Counted from the stretch's first letter, positions 1 to 9,920 are shown. The stretch is DNA of 64,000 bases from a marine gamma proteobacterium HTCC2148 (GCA_000156295.1 DS999231.1:113250-177249); one strand, 5' to 3'. Translations and numbers: made by a program. Notes: generated from the letters alone by a model not told the origin.

Positions 1-619
1 CCGGATCCTGTGCCAGCAACTCCAGCGTGGCTGCCAGCTCAGCTTGCTTAAAGATTTCACCTTTTTGCATACGACCGAAGTAACGGTGGAAGTTCGTCTC
101 ACCGGCATCTTCGGCAATTTTTTCAACCGCTAATTCAAATATTGTTTCAGACACCGCAAAACCGTCCCTGGCGATACCAATAGCCGGTGCCAGAAGGCGT
201 CTCCATGGCAAAGTTCCATACCGCGAGTGAGCCTCCTGCATTCCGCGCACTGTGCCGGGCACCCCCGAAGCCTTGCCACCCACTAAGGACAAACGCTGTT
301 GAAAATTACCCCCTTCGTCGAGAAACATATCCCGATACGCCTTGGCAGGAGCCCGCTCGCGAAAATCCAGAAATACCGCTTCGTCATCCATATATGCGGT
401 CATAAAGCCGCCACCGCCAATGTTACCGGCATCAGGAAGAGTGACGGCCAGCATAAATGTTGCCGCAATAGCGGCGTCCACGGCATTGCCACCGTCCATT
501 AACACGGCTTGAGCAACCTCAGCAGACCAGCGATCTGGCATCGCAAGGGCGGCTGTGCCGGCCCAACCTCTGGTAGCGAAAACAAAAACAGTGATAAAAA
601 TAAGTGCGCGCATTAACAT
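1..619 (-). CDS. ggt: Gamma-glutamyltransferase, N-terminal part (cut by window edge)
   Basis: The minus strand reads open from an ATG at 619 to the window edge, so about 206 N-terminal residues are visible. Residues 1-20 form a hydrophobic signal peptide. The next stretch matches the start of the gamma-glutamyltranspeptidase large subunit: GGNAVDAAIAA, then GNIGGGGFM and FRERAPAKA, which are hallmarks of that family. These enzymes mature by self-cleavage in the periplasm and hydrolyse or transfer the gamma-glutamyl group of glutathione and related compounds. The catalytic threonine lies in the missing C-terminal half, so activity cannot be judged. It is transcribed away from the SDR gene at 684. 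A second in-frame ATG at 613 is an alternative start. Confidence 0.88.
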   Translation of the reverse strand, partial: MLMRALIFITVFVFATRGWAGTAALAMPDRWSAEVAQAVLMDGGNAVDAAIAATFMLAVTLPDAGNIGGGGFMTAYMDDEAVFLDFRERAPAKAYRDMFLDEGGNFQQRLSLVGGKASGVPGTVRGMQEAHSRYGTLPWRRLLAPAIGIARDGFAVSETIFELAVEKIAEDAGETNFHRYFGRMQKGEIFKQAELAATLELLAQDP

Positions 620-683
620 CTGTTCAATCTAAAAATAAGTGATGGGACAATAATGCCCACTACCCGCTAAAAAAGGAAATAAT

Positions 684-1490
684 ATGGCTTACAGCAATGG
701 CAAATGCGCGGTAATTACCGGAGCAGGTTCCGGCATCGGCAGGGCGCTAGCCCTGCAACTAAACGATGAGGGCTGCGAACTTTTCTTGTCAGACATTAAC
801 CCCGAGACGCTGGCTGAGACGGCTACCCTGCTAAAACGGCCAGACCTATTCTGCGATCAGCAGACGCTGGACGTAGCCGATAATGCGGCAATGCAGGACT
901 GGGCAGCACAGGTTTCAGCGTCTCGCGGCGCAATCGATATTCTCGTCAACAATGCTGGCGTCGGTCTTACTGGCCCAGCGGATGAAAACCCCTACGAGGA
1001 CATTCAGTGGCTGATGGGGATTAATTTCTGGGGAGTGGTCCACGGTACCAGAGCGTTTCTGCCCTTATTGCGAAATTCTGCATGTGGGCACCTGGTGAAT
1101 CTATCGTCCATGTTCGGCATGGTCGGGGTACCCACACAATCGGCCTATAACGCTTCAAAGTTCGCCGTGCGCGGCTACAGCGAGGCCCTGCGCATTGAGC
1201 TTCAGGACAGTAACGTACATGTTTGCTGCGTTCATCCGGGAGGGATAAAAACTAACATAGCGCGAGACAGTCGCGGTGGAGAAGGTTCACCCGAGGATAA
1301 GGACATGAAGTTTCAGCAAATGGCGATCACCTCGCCAGAGTCAGCTGCAGCGCAAATCATCAAGGCCATGGAGAAGCGTAAGAAGCGACTTCTGCTGGGA
1401 CTGGATGCAAAGCTGGTCACCTTTGCGAGCTGGCTGGCACCTGTTAGCTATCCAAAATTGCTCGGGCTGTTCATCAAGGTCGACTTTTGA
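684..1490 (+). CDS. SDR family NAD(P)-dependent oxidoreductase
   Basis: This is a 268-residue classical short-chain dehydrogenase. The Rossmann glycine motif GAGSGIG is at residues 13-19, followed by NNAG near residue 90, the catalytic serine in the LSS segment and the YNASK Tyr/Lys pair. A good ribosome site (AAGGAAAT) precedes the ATG. The substrate cannot be deduced; the C-terminal hydrophobic tail resembles SDRs that act on lipids or long-chain alcohols. The stop codon overlaps the TTG start of the M1 peptidase at 1487, so the two genes are probably translationally coupled. Confidence 0.85.
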   Translation: MAYSNGKCAVITGAGSGIGRALALQLNDEGCELFLSDINPETLAETATLLKRPDLFCDQQTLDVADNAAMQDWAAQVSASRGAIDILVNNAGVGLTGPADENPYEDIQWLMGINFWGVVHGTRAFLPLLRNSACGHLVNLSSMFGMVGVPTQSAYNASKFAVRGYSEALRIELQDSNVHVCCVHPGGIKTNIARDSRGGEGSPEDKDMKFQQMAITSPESAAAQIIKAMEKRKKRLLLGLDAKLVTFASWLAPVSYPKLLGLFIKVDF

Positions 1491-4048
1491 AACATCGCCA
1501 GCGAGCCGATACGAGAACATTTGTATATGAACAAGCGCTGCTGCTTGCAATCGCGATTGTGATTGCAAGCAGCAGCTGGAGTATGCCCGTGATGGTAGAA
1601 CCTGGTGTTTCCATAGCACTCGCTGAACAGCGGGCTAAGGTTCTTACGAACATCCGCTACCAGCTTGACCTCAGCATAGAAGGCGATAACAAGGCACCAA
1701 TACTGGGTAGGGTCGTAATTCATTTTGACCTTGCAGATAACCAGCAACCCTTGCAGCTTGATTTTCAGCAAACACCAGAGCACGTTCAGTCTGTCAGCAA
1801 CGCACTCGGAGCAATTGACTACGAGTTAAGCAATGAACACCTGATCATTATGCCCGGCGCACTGAAGCAGGGTACTAACCGACTGGAGATAGACTTTATA
1901 GCCGGTGAGAACTCCCTCAATCGGAACCCTGAATACCTCTACACCCTATTCGTTCCGGACCGTGCCCGCACCGCCTTTCCATTATTTGATCAGCCGGACC
2001 TTAAAGCTCACTACCAGTTATCACTGAGAGTGCCGGCGGACTGGGAGGCGATATCCAATGCTCCGCTTAAGGAGAGGAAGGAAGACGATCAGGGAGTTGT
2101 TTACCATTTCGAAAATAGCGAGCTTACCAGCTCTTATCTCTTTTCATTCGTCGCCGGAAAGTTTCAGCGAGTGTCCAGAAACATCGATGGTCGCAAGATC
2201 AGCCTGCTGCATCGGGAAACTGACGATGCCAAGGTCGCGCGCAACCTGGACGCCATTTTTACGCTGCATCACGACGCAATTCATTGGATGGAGAACTACA
2301 CCGGTATTCCCTACCCGTTCGCGAAATTCGATTTTGCCTTGATCCCCAGTTTCCAATATGGCGGCATGGAGCACCCGGGCGCCATACAATATCGAGCCTC
2401 GTCGCTATTGCTGGAAGAGTCCCCTACTCAGTCTCAGCTCTTGGATCGAGCAGGACTGATCGCCCATGAGACGGCCCACATGTGGTTTGGCAATCTGGTG
2501 ACTATGCAATGGTTTAACGATGTATGGACCAAAGAAGTATTCGCCAATTTTATGGCGGCGAAAATTGTTAACCCGGCCTTCCCGACAATCAACCACGAGC
2601 TGAATTTCTTGATACGACACTACCCGGGCGCCTACACAGTGGAACGCAGCGCTGGCAGCAATCCGATACGCCAGGACCTGGCCAACCTGAACCAGGCAGG
2701 GCAAATGTACGGGCCTATCATCTACAAGAAAGCGCCGATCATGATGCGGCAGCTGGAACTGCTGCTTGGCGAAGTGAGCTTGCGCGCAGGATTACAGAAG
2801 TACCTGAAGCGCTTTGCCTTTGCCAACGCCACGTGGCCCGAGCTCATTACTATTCTGGACACGCTATCGGAAAAAGACCTGCATGCCTGGAGTGACGTTT
2901 GGGTAAATACGCCAGGCCGGCCTCATTTCCAACTGGCAACGAGCAATCAAAATGGCACAGTGCTGAGCCAAAAAGACCCCGCCGGGTTGGATCGCACCTG
3001 GCCCCAGCAGTTTTCTGTCGTATCAGCGACCGTAACAGAGCGGGTAACGAGCGGGACCAATCCGTCTGTACTCCCCACTCCCTGGCTGCAACTAAACTCC
3101 GATGGCTTTGGCTATGGATTATTCCCTGTGGACAAACAGCGATGGAGTGATCAAAACCCAAGCGATGAACTGGCCAGAGGCGCACTGCTGATCGATACCT
3201 GGGAAAATTTTCTCAATGGAAATTTTAATGGTGCGGGTTCTTACTTCGAAATGCTGCTAGCCCAAGCTGTGGCAGAAAAAAACTCACTCATACTGGAGCA
3301 GGCTTTAGCGCAAATGTACCGGGTATACACCAGTTTTCTTAGCATCGATGAACAAGCCGTGCTCCAAATTTCGCTTGAAAAATCACTGCTCAATCAACTT
3401 GAGTCAACCCGCGACGCGGGACAGTCCAGACTCTTTTTTAACGCTTTTTGCAATATAGCCCGCACTTCACCGGGGCTCGCCTATCTGAATGCTCTATGGA
3501 CAGGTAGCAAGCAACTGGAAACACTGCCGCTCTCTGAAACGGACCTGGTTCATCTGGCTGAAATACTTGCCTTACGCCAGCCAGAGAATGCCGCCAGAAT
3601 TCTGGCCACACAACGCAAGCAAATCAAAAACCCGGATTTACTCCGGCGCTTTGACTTCGTGACCCCGGCATTATCACCAGAGGCCAATGTTCGCGATCGT
3701 TTCTTTCACAGCCTGAAGGAGCCGCAAAATAGAACAACAGAGAAATGGGTCCTGGATGCACTAAATTACTTGCATCACCCTAGTCGGCTCGACGAGTCTG
3801 AAAAATACATTCTGCCAAGCCTGGAATTACTGGAAGAGATTCAGGTTACCGGAGATATATTCTTTCCCAGTGGCTGGCTCAACAACACTCTGTTGGACTA
3901 CCGATCGCCAACAGCCGTAAAAACCGTGTATGACTTTTTGGCTCAGAGGCCCGACTACAACCCCCAGCTGCGCATGAAGATATTACAGGCAATCGACATG
4001 GCTGATCGAGCAAGCCATTATCAAATCGGCAATCAGCACACAGACTAA
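1487..4048 (+). CDS. M1 family zinc metallopeptidase, exported
   Basis: This 853-residue protein has the M1 aminopeptidase layout. A hydrophobic N-terminal signal segment is at about residues 14-32, followed by a beta-sandwich domain. The substrate loop GGMEHPGAI is near residue 292, and the zinc site HETAH is at 327-331 with the third ligand Glu in the KEVFANF segment at about 350. A long helical C-terminal domain follows. The usual exopeptidase motif is GxMEN; here the final Asn is His, which may affect binding of the substrate amino terminus. The TTG start at 1487 is preferred because the next in-frame Met lies after the signal segment and an AAGG sits just upstream. The start overlaps the SDR stop. 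It is probably a periplasmic or membrane-anchored peptide-degrading enzyme. Confidence 0.85.
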   Translation: MKHRQRADTRTFVYEQALLLAIAIVIASSSWSMPVMVEPGVSIALAEQRAKVLTNIRYQLDLSIEGDNKAPILGRVVIHFDLADNQQPLQLDFQQTPEHVQSVSNALGAIDYELSNEHLIIMPGALKQGTNRLEIDFIAGENSLNRNPEYLYTLFVPDRARTAFPLFDQPDLKAHYQLSLRVPADWEAISNAPLKERKEDDQGVVYHFENSELTSSYLFSFVAGKFQRVSRNIDGRKISLLHRETDDAKVARNLDAIFTLHHDAIHWMENYTGIPYPFAKFDFALIPSFQYGGMEHPGAIQYRASSLLLEESPTQSQLLDRAGLIAHETAHMWFGNLVTMQWFNDVWTKEVFANFMAAKIVNPAFPTINHELNFLIRHYPGAYTVERSAGSNPIRQDLANLNQAGQMYGPIIYKKAPIMMRQLELLLGEVSLRAGLQKYLKRFAFANATWPELITILDTLSEKDLHAWSDVWVNTPGRPHFQLATSNQNGTVLSQKDPAGLDRTWPQQFSVVSATVTERVTSGTNPSVLPTPWLQLNSDGFGYGLFPVDKQRWSDQNPSDELARGALLIDTWENFLNGNFNGAGSYFEMLLAQAVAEKNSLILEQALAQMYRVYTSFLSIDEQAVLQISLEKSLLNQLESTRDAGQSRLFFNAFCNIARTSPGLAYLNALWTGSKQLETLPLSETDLVHLAEILALRQPENAARILATQRKQIKNPDLLRRFDFVTPALSPEANVRDRFFHSLKEPQNRTTEKWVLDALNYLHHPSRLDESEKYILPSLELLEEIQVTGDIFFPSGWLNNTLLDYRSPTAVKTVYDFLAQRPDYNPQLRMKILQAIDMADRASHYQIGNQHTD

Positions 4049-4061
4049 TCGCCGGAAAGGA

Positions 4062-4502
4062 TCAGCCAGAGACCAGGATTTTCTCCAGAGCGCTGCGAAT
4101 ATTCAATGGAATTGGCACTGACTTGTCTTTGGCTCGCTCCACGAAGACGTGCACAAAGTGGCCGTTTGCTGCAGCGGTCGAAGCGCCTTTGCGAAAAATA
4201 GCGATACCGTACTGCACCGAGCTGGTCCCCAATCTGTCTACCCTCACACCGGCTTCCAATTCATCCGGGTGGGCTAAGGGCGCATGATACGCACAGCCTG
4301 AATTGACTACATAGCCCACCACTGAGCCGTCGTTTATATCCAGACCACCCTGCTCAATCAGGTAACGGTTTGCTGCAGTATCGAAGTAAGAGTAATACAC
4401 AACATTGTTAATGTGGCCATAGATATCGTTATCTTCCCAACGCGTTGAGATGGGATAAAAAATCGGATAGTCATCGCGGGTGGGTGCTAATTCTTTGCTC
4501 AT
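4062..4502 (-). CDS. Acyl-CoA thioesterase, 4-hydroxybenzoyl-CoA thioesterase-like (hotdog fold)
   Basis: This is a 146-residue hotdog-fold protein. The N-terminal motif RWEDNDIYGHINNVVYY contains the catalytic Asp and the GHxNN helix start seen in 4HBT/FadM-type thioesterases. It should hydrolyse acyl-CoA thioesters in the cytoplasm. The start codon overlaps the stop of the iron alcohol dehydrogenase by four bases (ATGA), so the pair forms an operon and probably shares a metabolic route in acyl or alcohol catabolism. The acyl specificity cannot be read from the sequence. Confidence 0.8.
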   Translation of the reverse strand: MSKELAPTRDDYPIFYPISTRWEDNDIYGHINNVVYYSYFDTAANRYLIEQGGLDINDGSVVGYVVNSGCAYHAPLAHPDELEAGVRVDRLGTSSVQYGIAIFRKGASTAAANGHFVHVFVERAKDKSVPIPLNIRSALEKILVSG

Positions 4503-5665
4503 GCATACTCTCCGTAGGCAGCCTGGTAAATGCCCAGTGCGTCCTCGTAGCTCACTTCCCTGGGGTTATTGACCAGCAGTCGCTGCTGCTCCATCGCGTC
4601 TTTCGCCAGCATTTCCAGGTCAGCGGCAGAAACGCCGGCAGCTGCCAGTGTTGCGGGCAATTCCAGATCATCGATCAATTGCCGCATCGCAGCGATCAAC
4701 GCGGATGCACGGGCTTCCTCGCCATCTACCTGCAGCCCGGGCACAACAAGCTCCGCCAGTTCAGCATAAGCACCGGCCGCTACAGACATGTTGAAATCCA
4801 TTACCGCCGGCAAGACCAGGGAATTACTGAGCCCATGGGGAATATGGTAGTGGCCACCCAACGGATAAGCCAGCGCATGAACGGCAGCCACCGGGGCATT
4901 GGCAAAAGCTTGCCCGGCCATACAAGCCCCTAACAGCATGCCCTCGCGCGCCACAGCATTACTGCCATCACGCACCGCAGTGCGGATATTTGTCGCCAAC
5001 AGAGTCAATGCCTGCCGAGCCAGATTGTCTGATATTGGGTTTTTCCGGTGCCGCGAGGTGTAGGCCTCAATGGCATGTACCATGGCATCCACCCCCGTCA
5101 TCGCGGTAATAATGGCTGGCAGGCCCAGCGTCAACTGTGCATCCAACACGGCCACATCAGGTAATAACACGGACGAGGAAACACCTGCTTTGGTGGTTTC
5201 TCCGGTTGTAATAACCGCTACTGGCGTTACTTCAGAGCCCGTTCCAGCAGTCGTCGGCACTAATATTAAAGGCAGGCGCTCTCCTTTCACCTGATCAACG
5301 CCATACAGAGCTGACAAAGGCTGGTCTGACCCTATCAGGACCGCCGCGACCTTGGCCACGTCCATAGAGCTGCCACCACCAACGGCGATCACTCCATCTA
5401 CGCCTTGCATGCGCCCAAGCTCCGCCGCAGCAAGCACGGTCGCCTCGGGAGGATCTTCACGTACCTGATCAAAAACTACCGGGTTCAATCCTTTGGCCGC
5501 CAATGCCTCGACCACAGGTTGCACCAGGCCTATGCTCATAAGCCCGGGGTCAGTGATGAGTAATGGTTTTTCTACCCGCAGCCGAGAAAGTTGCCCGGCT
5601 ACTTCCAGAGCACTACCAAAGCCATTGATGATCTTGCCGACGGTGTTGAATTCAAATCCCTGCAT
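4499..5665 (-). CDS. Iron-containing alcohol dehydrogenase
   Basis: This 388-residue group III alcohol dehydrogenase has the usual family length. The NAD(P)-binding motif GGGSSMDVAK is at residues 96-105 and TTAGTGSEV at 138-146. The metal ligands appear as D193, H197, H263 and H277, the last two within the HALAYPLGGHYHIPHG segment. All four are present, so the enzyme should be active. It oxidises an alcohol or reduces an aldehyde with NAD(P). The downstream thioesterase overlaps it and suggests a role in degrading a CoA-linked or alcohol substrate. The specific substrate is unknown. Confidence 0.87.
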   Translation of the reverse strand: MQGFEFNTVGKIINGFGSALEVAGQLSRLRVEKPLLITDPGLMSIGLVQPVVEALAAKGLNPVVFDQVREDPPEATVLAAAELGRMQGVDGVIAVGGGSSMDVAKVAAVLIGSDQPLSALYGVDQVKGERLPLILVPTTAGTGSEVTPVAVITTGETTKAGVSSSVLLPDVAVLDAQLTLGLPAIITAMTGVDAMVHAIEAYTSRHRKNPISDNLARQALTLLATNIRTAVRDGSNAVAREGMLLGACMAGQAFANAPVAAVHALAYPLGGHYHIPHGLSNSLVLPAVMDFNMSVAAGAYAELAELVVPGLQVDGEEARASALIAAMRQLIDDLELPATLAAAGVSAADLEMLAKDAMEQQRLLVNNPREVSYEDALGIYQAAYGEYA

Positions 5666-5808
5666 TTTTCCTCTGCACCCTGAAAGAATGTCACGCTGAC
5701 GCTAATCCATGGTCAACGACCATGCAAGCATCTGTGGCCCTGCCTACACCTGTCAGTTGATCAAGAAAAAGCTTGGTTAATCCACTTTCCCTGAGGCTGG
5801 CACGCCCC

Positions 5809-7038
5809 CTAAGACGTCGCCTCCGCCATGTATGGCTTCAGCTCGTTGCGACCCACCACCATGCGATGAACTTCATCAGGGCCATCCGCCAGGCGCAAGG
5901 TTCGCTGAGCCATGTACATTCCGGCCAACGGCGTATCCTGAGAAACACCCAGAGCACCAAACATCTGAATCGCCTGATCGACGATGCGGATTGAAACGTT
6001 GGGGACTGCGGTCTTGATCATGGAAATCCAAATCCGCGCTTCCTTGGGGTCTACATTATCCATCATCCACGCGGTTTTTAGCGTTAGTAATCGGGCCTGT
6101 TCGATATCCATACGCGCATTGGCAATGATGTCGATGTTACCACCCAGGCGGGCGAGGTGTTTTCCAAAGGCCTGGCGCGATACAGAGCGCTGGCAGAGCA
6201 ATTCAAGCGCCTTTTCCGCAGCGCCAATGGCGCGCATGCAGTGATGAATGCGCCCTGGGCCTAGTCGTCCTTGCGAAATTTCAAAGCCACGACCGGGGCC
6301 CAGAATAATATTATCCTTGGGCACCCGAACATTATCGAATTTCTGATGCATGTGACCGTGAGGAGCATCATCAATGGCAAACACATTCATAGGGCGAACA
6401 TTAGTAAATCCAGGCGCATCAGTAGGAACCAGAATTTGCGACTGCTGCACGTGCTTGGGTGCATCGGGGTCGGTCTTGACCATCACGATCATAATTTTGC
6501 AGCGAGGATCGCCAGCACCAGACACATAGTGCTTCTCACCATTAATCACCCATTCGTCACCATCGAGCACCGCCTCGGTACAAATATTGGTGGCATCAGA
6601 CGAGGCTACCCCCGGCTCTGTCATGGCATAGGCAGATCGAATTTCACCATTCATCAATGGCTCCAGCCACTGCTTTTTTTGCGCCTCGGTACCGTACTTG
6701 TGCAGCACTTCCATGTTTCCGGTATCAGGCGCTGAGCAGTTAAAGGCTTCCGCGGCCAAATGTGATTTACCCATTTCCTCTGCGAGGTAAGCGTACTCAA
6801 TAGTATTGAGCCCTGAGCCGCTTTCGCCATCGGTAAGAAAGAAATTCCAAAGGCCACGGGCCCGTGACTTTTCCTTGATGCCCGTCATGATCTCGGTCTG
6901 CCGCTCGGTAAAGCTCCAGCGATCACCCACATCAATCTCTTGAAAAAATTCCTGCTCTATTGGCAGTACTTCGTTGTCGATGAAGTCTTTGACTTCCGCC
7001 AGCAGCGGCGCCACACGATCACTGATTCCCAGATCCAT
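5809..7038 (-). CDS. Acyl-CoA dehydrogenase
   Basis: The 410-residue product fits the FAD-dependent acyl-CoA dehydrogenase family. It has an N-terminal helical domain, the flavin-binding YAMTEPGVASSDA strand, and the C-terminal four-helix segment with GPGRIHHCMR and QRSVSRQAFGK. This form resembles the ACAD10/11-like bacterial group rather than short-chain dehydrogenases. The ATG at 7038 is chosen because it has an AAAGGTAG ribosome site and begins where the family usually begins; upstream in-frame sequence is not conserved-looking. It would carry out alpha-beta dehydrogenation of an acyl-CoA. It stands alone between the alcohol dehydrogenase and the TonB receptor. Confidence 0.88.
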   Translation of the reverse strand: MDLGISDRVAPLLAEVKDFIDNEVLPIEQEFFQEIDVGDRWSFTERQTEIMTGIKEKSRARGLWNFFLTDGESGSGLNTIEYAYLAEEMGKSHLAAEAFNCSAPDTGNMEVLHKYGTEAQKKQWLEPLMNGEIRSAYAMTEPGVASSDATNICTEAVLDGDEWVINGEKHYVSGAGDPRCKIMIVMVKTDPDAPKHVQQSQILVPTDAPGFTNVRPMNVFAIDDAPHGHMHQKFDNVRVPKDNIILGPGRGFEISQGRLGPGRIHHCMRAIGAAEKALELLCQRSVSRQAFGKHLARLGGNIDIIANARMDIEQARLLTLKTAWMMDNVDPKEARIWISMIKTAVPNVSIRIVDQAIQMFGALGVSQDTPLAGMYMAQRTLRLADGPDEVHRMVVGRNELKPYMAEATS

Positions 7039-7150
7039 AGTTCTACCTTTATACGTTTTGAAAGGAAGTGGAGTGTAGCAGCTGCCAAAGCTGATAGATG
7101 TCACACAGGCGAAAAATTTCCATGGTTGGCTGCACTCCATAACAACAAAA

Positions 7151-7167
7151 GCCGGGCAATGCCCGGC
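7151..7167 (-). terminator. Rho-independent terminator of the TonB receptor gene
   Basis: A perfect 7-bp GC-rich inverted repeat (GCCGGGC/GCCCGGC, loop AAT) lies just after the stop of the TonB receptor. On the minus strand it is followed by TTTTGTTGTT. It should end receptor transcription before the acyl-CoA dehydrogenase. Confidence 0.75.
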
Positions 7168-7189
7168 CTTTGCTGCGCGGTAGAGAGAC

Positions 7190-9433
7190 CTAGAAGTTCA
7201 AGCGAGCATCAAATCCATAAGTAGCAGGAGCACCAAAGTAAGATGCCGTCCAGAAACCAAAGGGAATGGTGTGCTGGCGGTATTCTTCATCGGTAATGTT
7301 TTTACCCCATAGACCAAACTGCATGCTCATATCAGAACCAACTTTAACTTCGCTCAGAATCAGGCTGGCGTTGATCGTTTCATAATCGTCGATCTGGCTA
7401 GTGGCATTCTGCGTGGGTTCAATATAGGGAACGTACTTATCGTTATAATTCCAGTCGAGGTGGAAATTGAGGCTGCCCCAGTTGCAATTACAAACAGCCC
7501 AATCCAGGGCGACGTTGGCAGTATTTTCGGGCGCAAACGGCAAATCCTTGAAGTTCTTTAGATCAACGCCATTCTCTATAAACTCATTATATTCGCCATC
7601 CAGGTAGCCGTAATTAACCGAAAAACGCAGGGCGTCTACAACCTGCCAGATGAACTCGACCTCGACTCCCTGAAAAGTCGCCTCACCAGCATTTTCAACA
7701 TTAGAGGCGGCGCCACCGGAGCCCTCAAGGAACACCGAGACCTGCATATCTTCTATATCGTTCTGGAAGGCTGCAATATTCAGTTGAATACGATCATCGG
7801 CCAACCGTGACTTCATACCAAGTTCATAGGACATGACGGTCTCTTCGTCGTAGCCCTGATGGAAAGCGTCACCTGTAGGCGCCTCGCCATTAAATCCACC
7901 AGACTTCCAACCTTGGGCAAAGCGCGCGTAGAAGTTGATATCGTCATTCAAATCCCATGCGGCCGTAAACGTCCCGGAAGTGTTGTCCCAGGTATCTGAA
8001 TCTTTCTCAGAAAACGCACCGACGCCACCGGAAGAACTATTGGGATGGTCAATGTACTGGGAACGCTCTTCTTCTGTGTAGCGCATTCCGAACGTTAGAG
8101 TCAGCTGTTGGACAGAAGCAGGTGACCAGTCGGCCTGACCGTAGAAGGCCAGTGAATCGTTATCAAGGCCATAGGTGTTATTGTCCGTAGGGGACCCGAA
8201 CAAGCCAAAGAAAGTAATCGGATTAACAACATCCGATTCCTCATCAAAATAGTAAACACCCATCACATAATTGATCGTGTCAGTTGTGCCCAACAACTGC
8301 AGTTCCTGACTGGTTTGCTCGTAGGTAATATCACGAGCCGAGTGGAACAAATCCATATTGGTACCGTCGATATCGATAAAGTCGCCGTAATCGAGCTCAC
8401 GATATGAGGTGATTGACTTCAGGGCCACATCTCCCATGACGCCCCACGTGCCTGCATCCCAGTCGAGGGTCAGTGCATGACCGTCAGTCTCAGACACTTC
8501 ATATTGCGCATAGTCATTGCTGATACTGGAGGCGTTTTTATCCTCAGACACCTGATAGAGGCTCATCAGGTCACCCAGAAAGCCGAGATCCTGAACGTCA
8601 AAAAGAAATTGATTTACATCAGTCAACTGGGCCTTGGAAGGCTCCTGGTCACGCTCACTAGAGTCATAGGAATAGCGTGCTCGGAAACTGTCAGTAACAT
8701 CCCACAAGGCGTCTATTCGCCAAACCTCACTATCAAGATTATTGAATTCATCGCTTGATTTAGGGGTTACAAAAGGATTTAGACCGCCCGTGGGATCGCT
8801 ATCAACATTGTCGTAAAATCCGTCCCGCTCGGCTTTGGCGTAAGCCAGGGACGCCCGGAAGCCTCCCATGGCGCCTGTATCCAGACGCAGCTTGGCTTGC
8901 TGGTAACCCTCGTTACCCACGGATAAGTCTACCCGGCCACCAAAATCCTCTGCTGGCAAGCGTGTGATCAAATTAATGGCTCCACCAACCGTATTTTTAC
9001 CATAAAGCGTGCCCTGAGGGCCGCGTAACACCTCAACACGTTCAAGCTCAGCAATTTCAAATATTCCACCCAGATTCTTGCCCAGGAACACGCCATCCAG
9101 ATACATACCAACGGTGGGTTCCCAAGTAACCGCAGGATTAATCGTAACCGCACCGCGGATCGAAATTGTCGCCCCGCTGGTACCGCCGGGTGATTCCACA
9201 ATTTGCAAGTTAGGAACGAAAGAGGCCAGGTCCTTAATATTGGCGATGCCTTGGGCGTCAATCGCCGCCGTATCGAAGGCGGTCACTGAAATTGGTGTAT
9301 CTTGCAGTGATTGCTCGCGTTTCTGGGCGGTAACGATCACCTCTTCAAGCTGCGCCATAACGTTACTGGCAGCTAGCCCCGAAGCGAGCAGCACGGCTGC
9401 GGGTAACAACTTGCGGTTGCGATATGTAAACAT
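7190..9433 (-). CDS. TonB-dependent outer-membrane receptor
   Basis: This is a 747-residue receptor of normal family size. It has a signal peptide ending near AQ at residue 28, a TonB-box-like region LEEVIVTAQKR, and a plug domain with IRG and VEVLRGPQGTLYGKNTVGGAINL. A 22-strand barrel ends in an aromatic residue (DARLNF-COOH). It should import a large or scarce ligand across the outer membrane using TonB energy. The ligand is not evident; receptors of this TIGR01782/FecA-like appearance in marine Gammaproteobacteria take up siderophores, oligosaccharides or aromatic compounds. It is monocistronic, with a terminator just downstream. Confidence 0.9.
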   Translation of the reverse strand: MFTYRNRKLLPAAVLLASGLAASNVMAQLEEVIVTAQKREQSLQDTPISVTAFDTAAIDAQGIANIKDLASFVPNLQIVESPGGTSGATISIRGAVTINPAVTWEPTVGMYLDGVFLGKNLGGIFEIAELERVEVLRGPQGTLYGKNTVGGAINLITRLPAEDFGGRVDLSVGNEGYQQAKLRLDTGAMGGFRASLAYAKAERDGFYDNVDSDPTGGLNPFVTPKSSDEFNNLDSEVWRIDALWDVTDSFRARYSYDSSERDQEPSKAQLTDVNQFLFDVQDLGFLGDLMSLYQVSEDKNASSISNDYAQYEVSETDGHALTLDWDAGTWGVMGDVALKSITSYRELDYGDFIDIDGTNMDLFHSARDITYEQTSQELQLLGTTDTINYVMGVYYFDEESDVVNPITFFGLFGSPTDNNTYGLDNDSLAFYGQADWSPASVQQLTLTFGMRYTEEERSQYIDHPNSSSGGVGAFSEKDSDTWDNTSGTFTAAWDLNDDINFYARFAQGWKSGGFNGEAPTGDAFHQGYDEETVMSYELGMKSRLADDRIQLNIAAFQNDIEDMQVSVFLEGSGGAASNVENAGEATFQGVEVEFIWQVVDALRFSVNYGYLDGEYNEFIENGVDLKNFKDLPFAPENTANVALDWAVCNCNWGSLNFHLDWNYNDKYVPYIEPTQNATSQIDDYETINASLILSEVKVGSDMSMQFGLWGKNITDEEYRQHTIPFGFWTASYFGAPATYGFDARLNF

Positions 9434-9646
9434 GTGTGAACTCCAAGATTTTTATATCAATAATGTGTCCGGACTCTTCCCTGCGTCCCAATATACGAAA
9501 TTCCCCTGCCTATTGTGTGTGAATTATTAACAGAGAGGCTCGCTTAGCTTTTATTATTCTCAATAAAAACAGCTAGTTACAAATACCAAAGACGCCACCG
9601 CCTGCTAAGAGAGCCTCTGGTCAGCCTATTTGAACCGACTCATGTT

Positions 9647-9920
9647 ATGCATCACGAGGTGCGACAACATGCCGCAGGACAAGGTGAGTGATAACAATCG
9701 TGAGCTGGAGACTGCCGGCTATGGCTTGTTGAATTTAAGTGCCACCTGGAAGGCAATACAGCGGCTGCAACTCGCTGCAGGCGCAGATAATGTGCTAAAC
9801 AACGAATTCCGCGATCATATGACGGGTTACAATCGGGTTCAAAACCCTGATATTGCACTGCGAGACAGATTACCCGGAACCGGCACTAACGTTTTCGCGC
9901 GGTTAAGCTATACCTTTTGA
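9647..9920 (+). pseudogene. Decayed C-terminal fragment of a second TonB-dependent receptor
   Basis: The frame ending at 9920 encodes NRELETAGYGLLNLSATWK, then a GADNVLNNEFRDHMTGYNR turn, and finishes with FARLSYTF. This is a typical last beta-hairpin set and aromatic terminus of a TonB receptor barrel. No plug or upstream barrel is present. The residues EVRQHAAG just upstream (9656-9679) fit the preceding barrel strand but lie in another frame, so there is also a frameshift near 9675. The piece is therefore a remnant of a gene otherwise lost, not a functional small protein. It converges on the cation-efflux gene, overlapping its 3' end. Confidence 0.65.
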
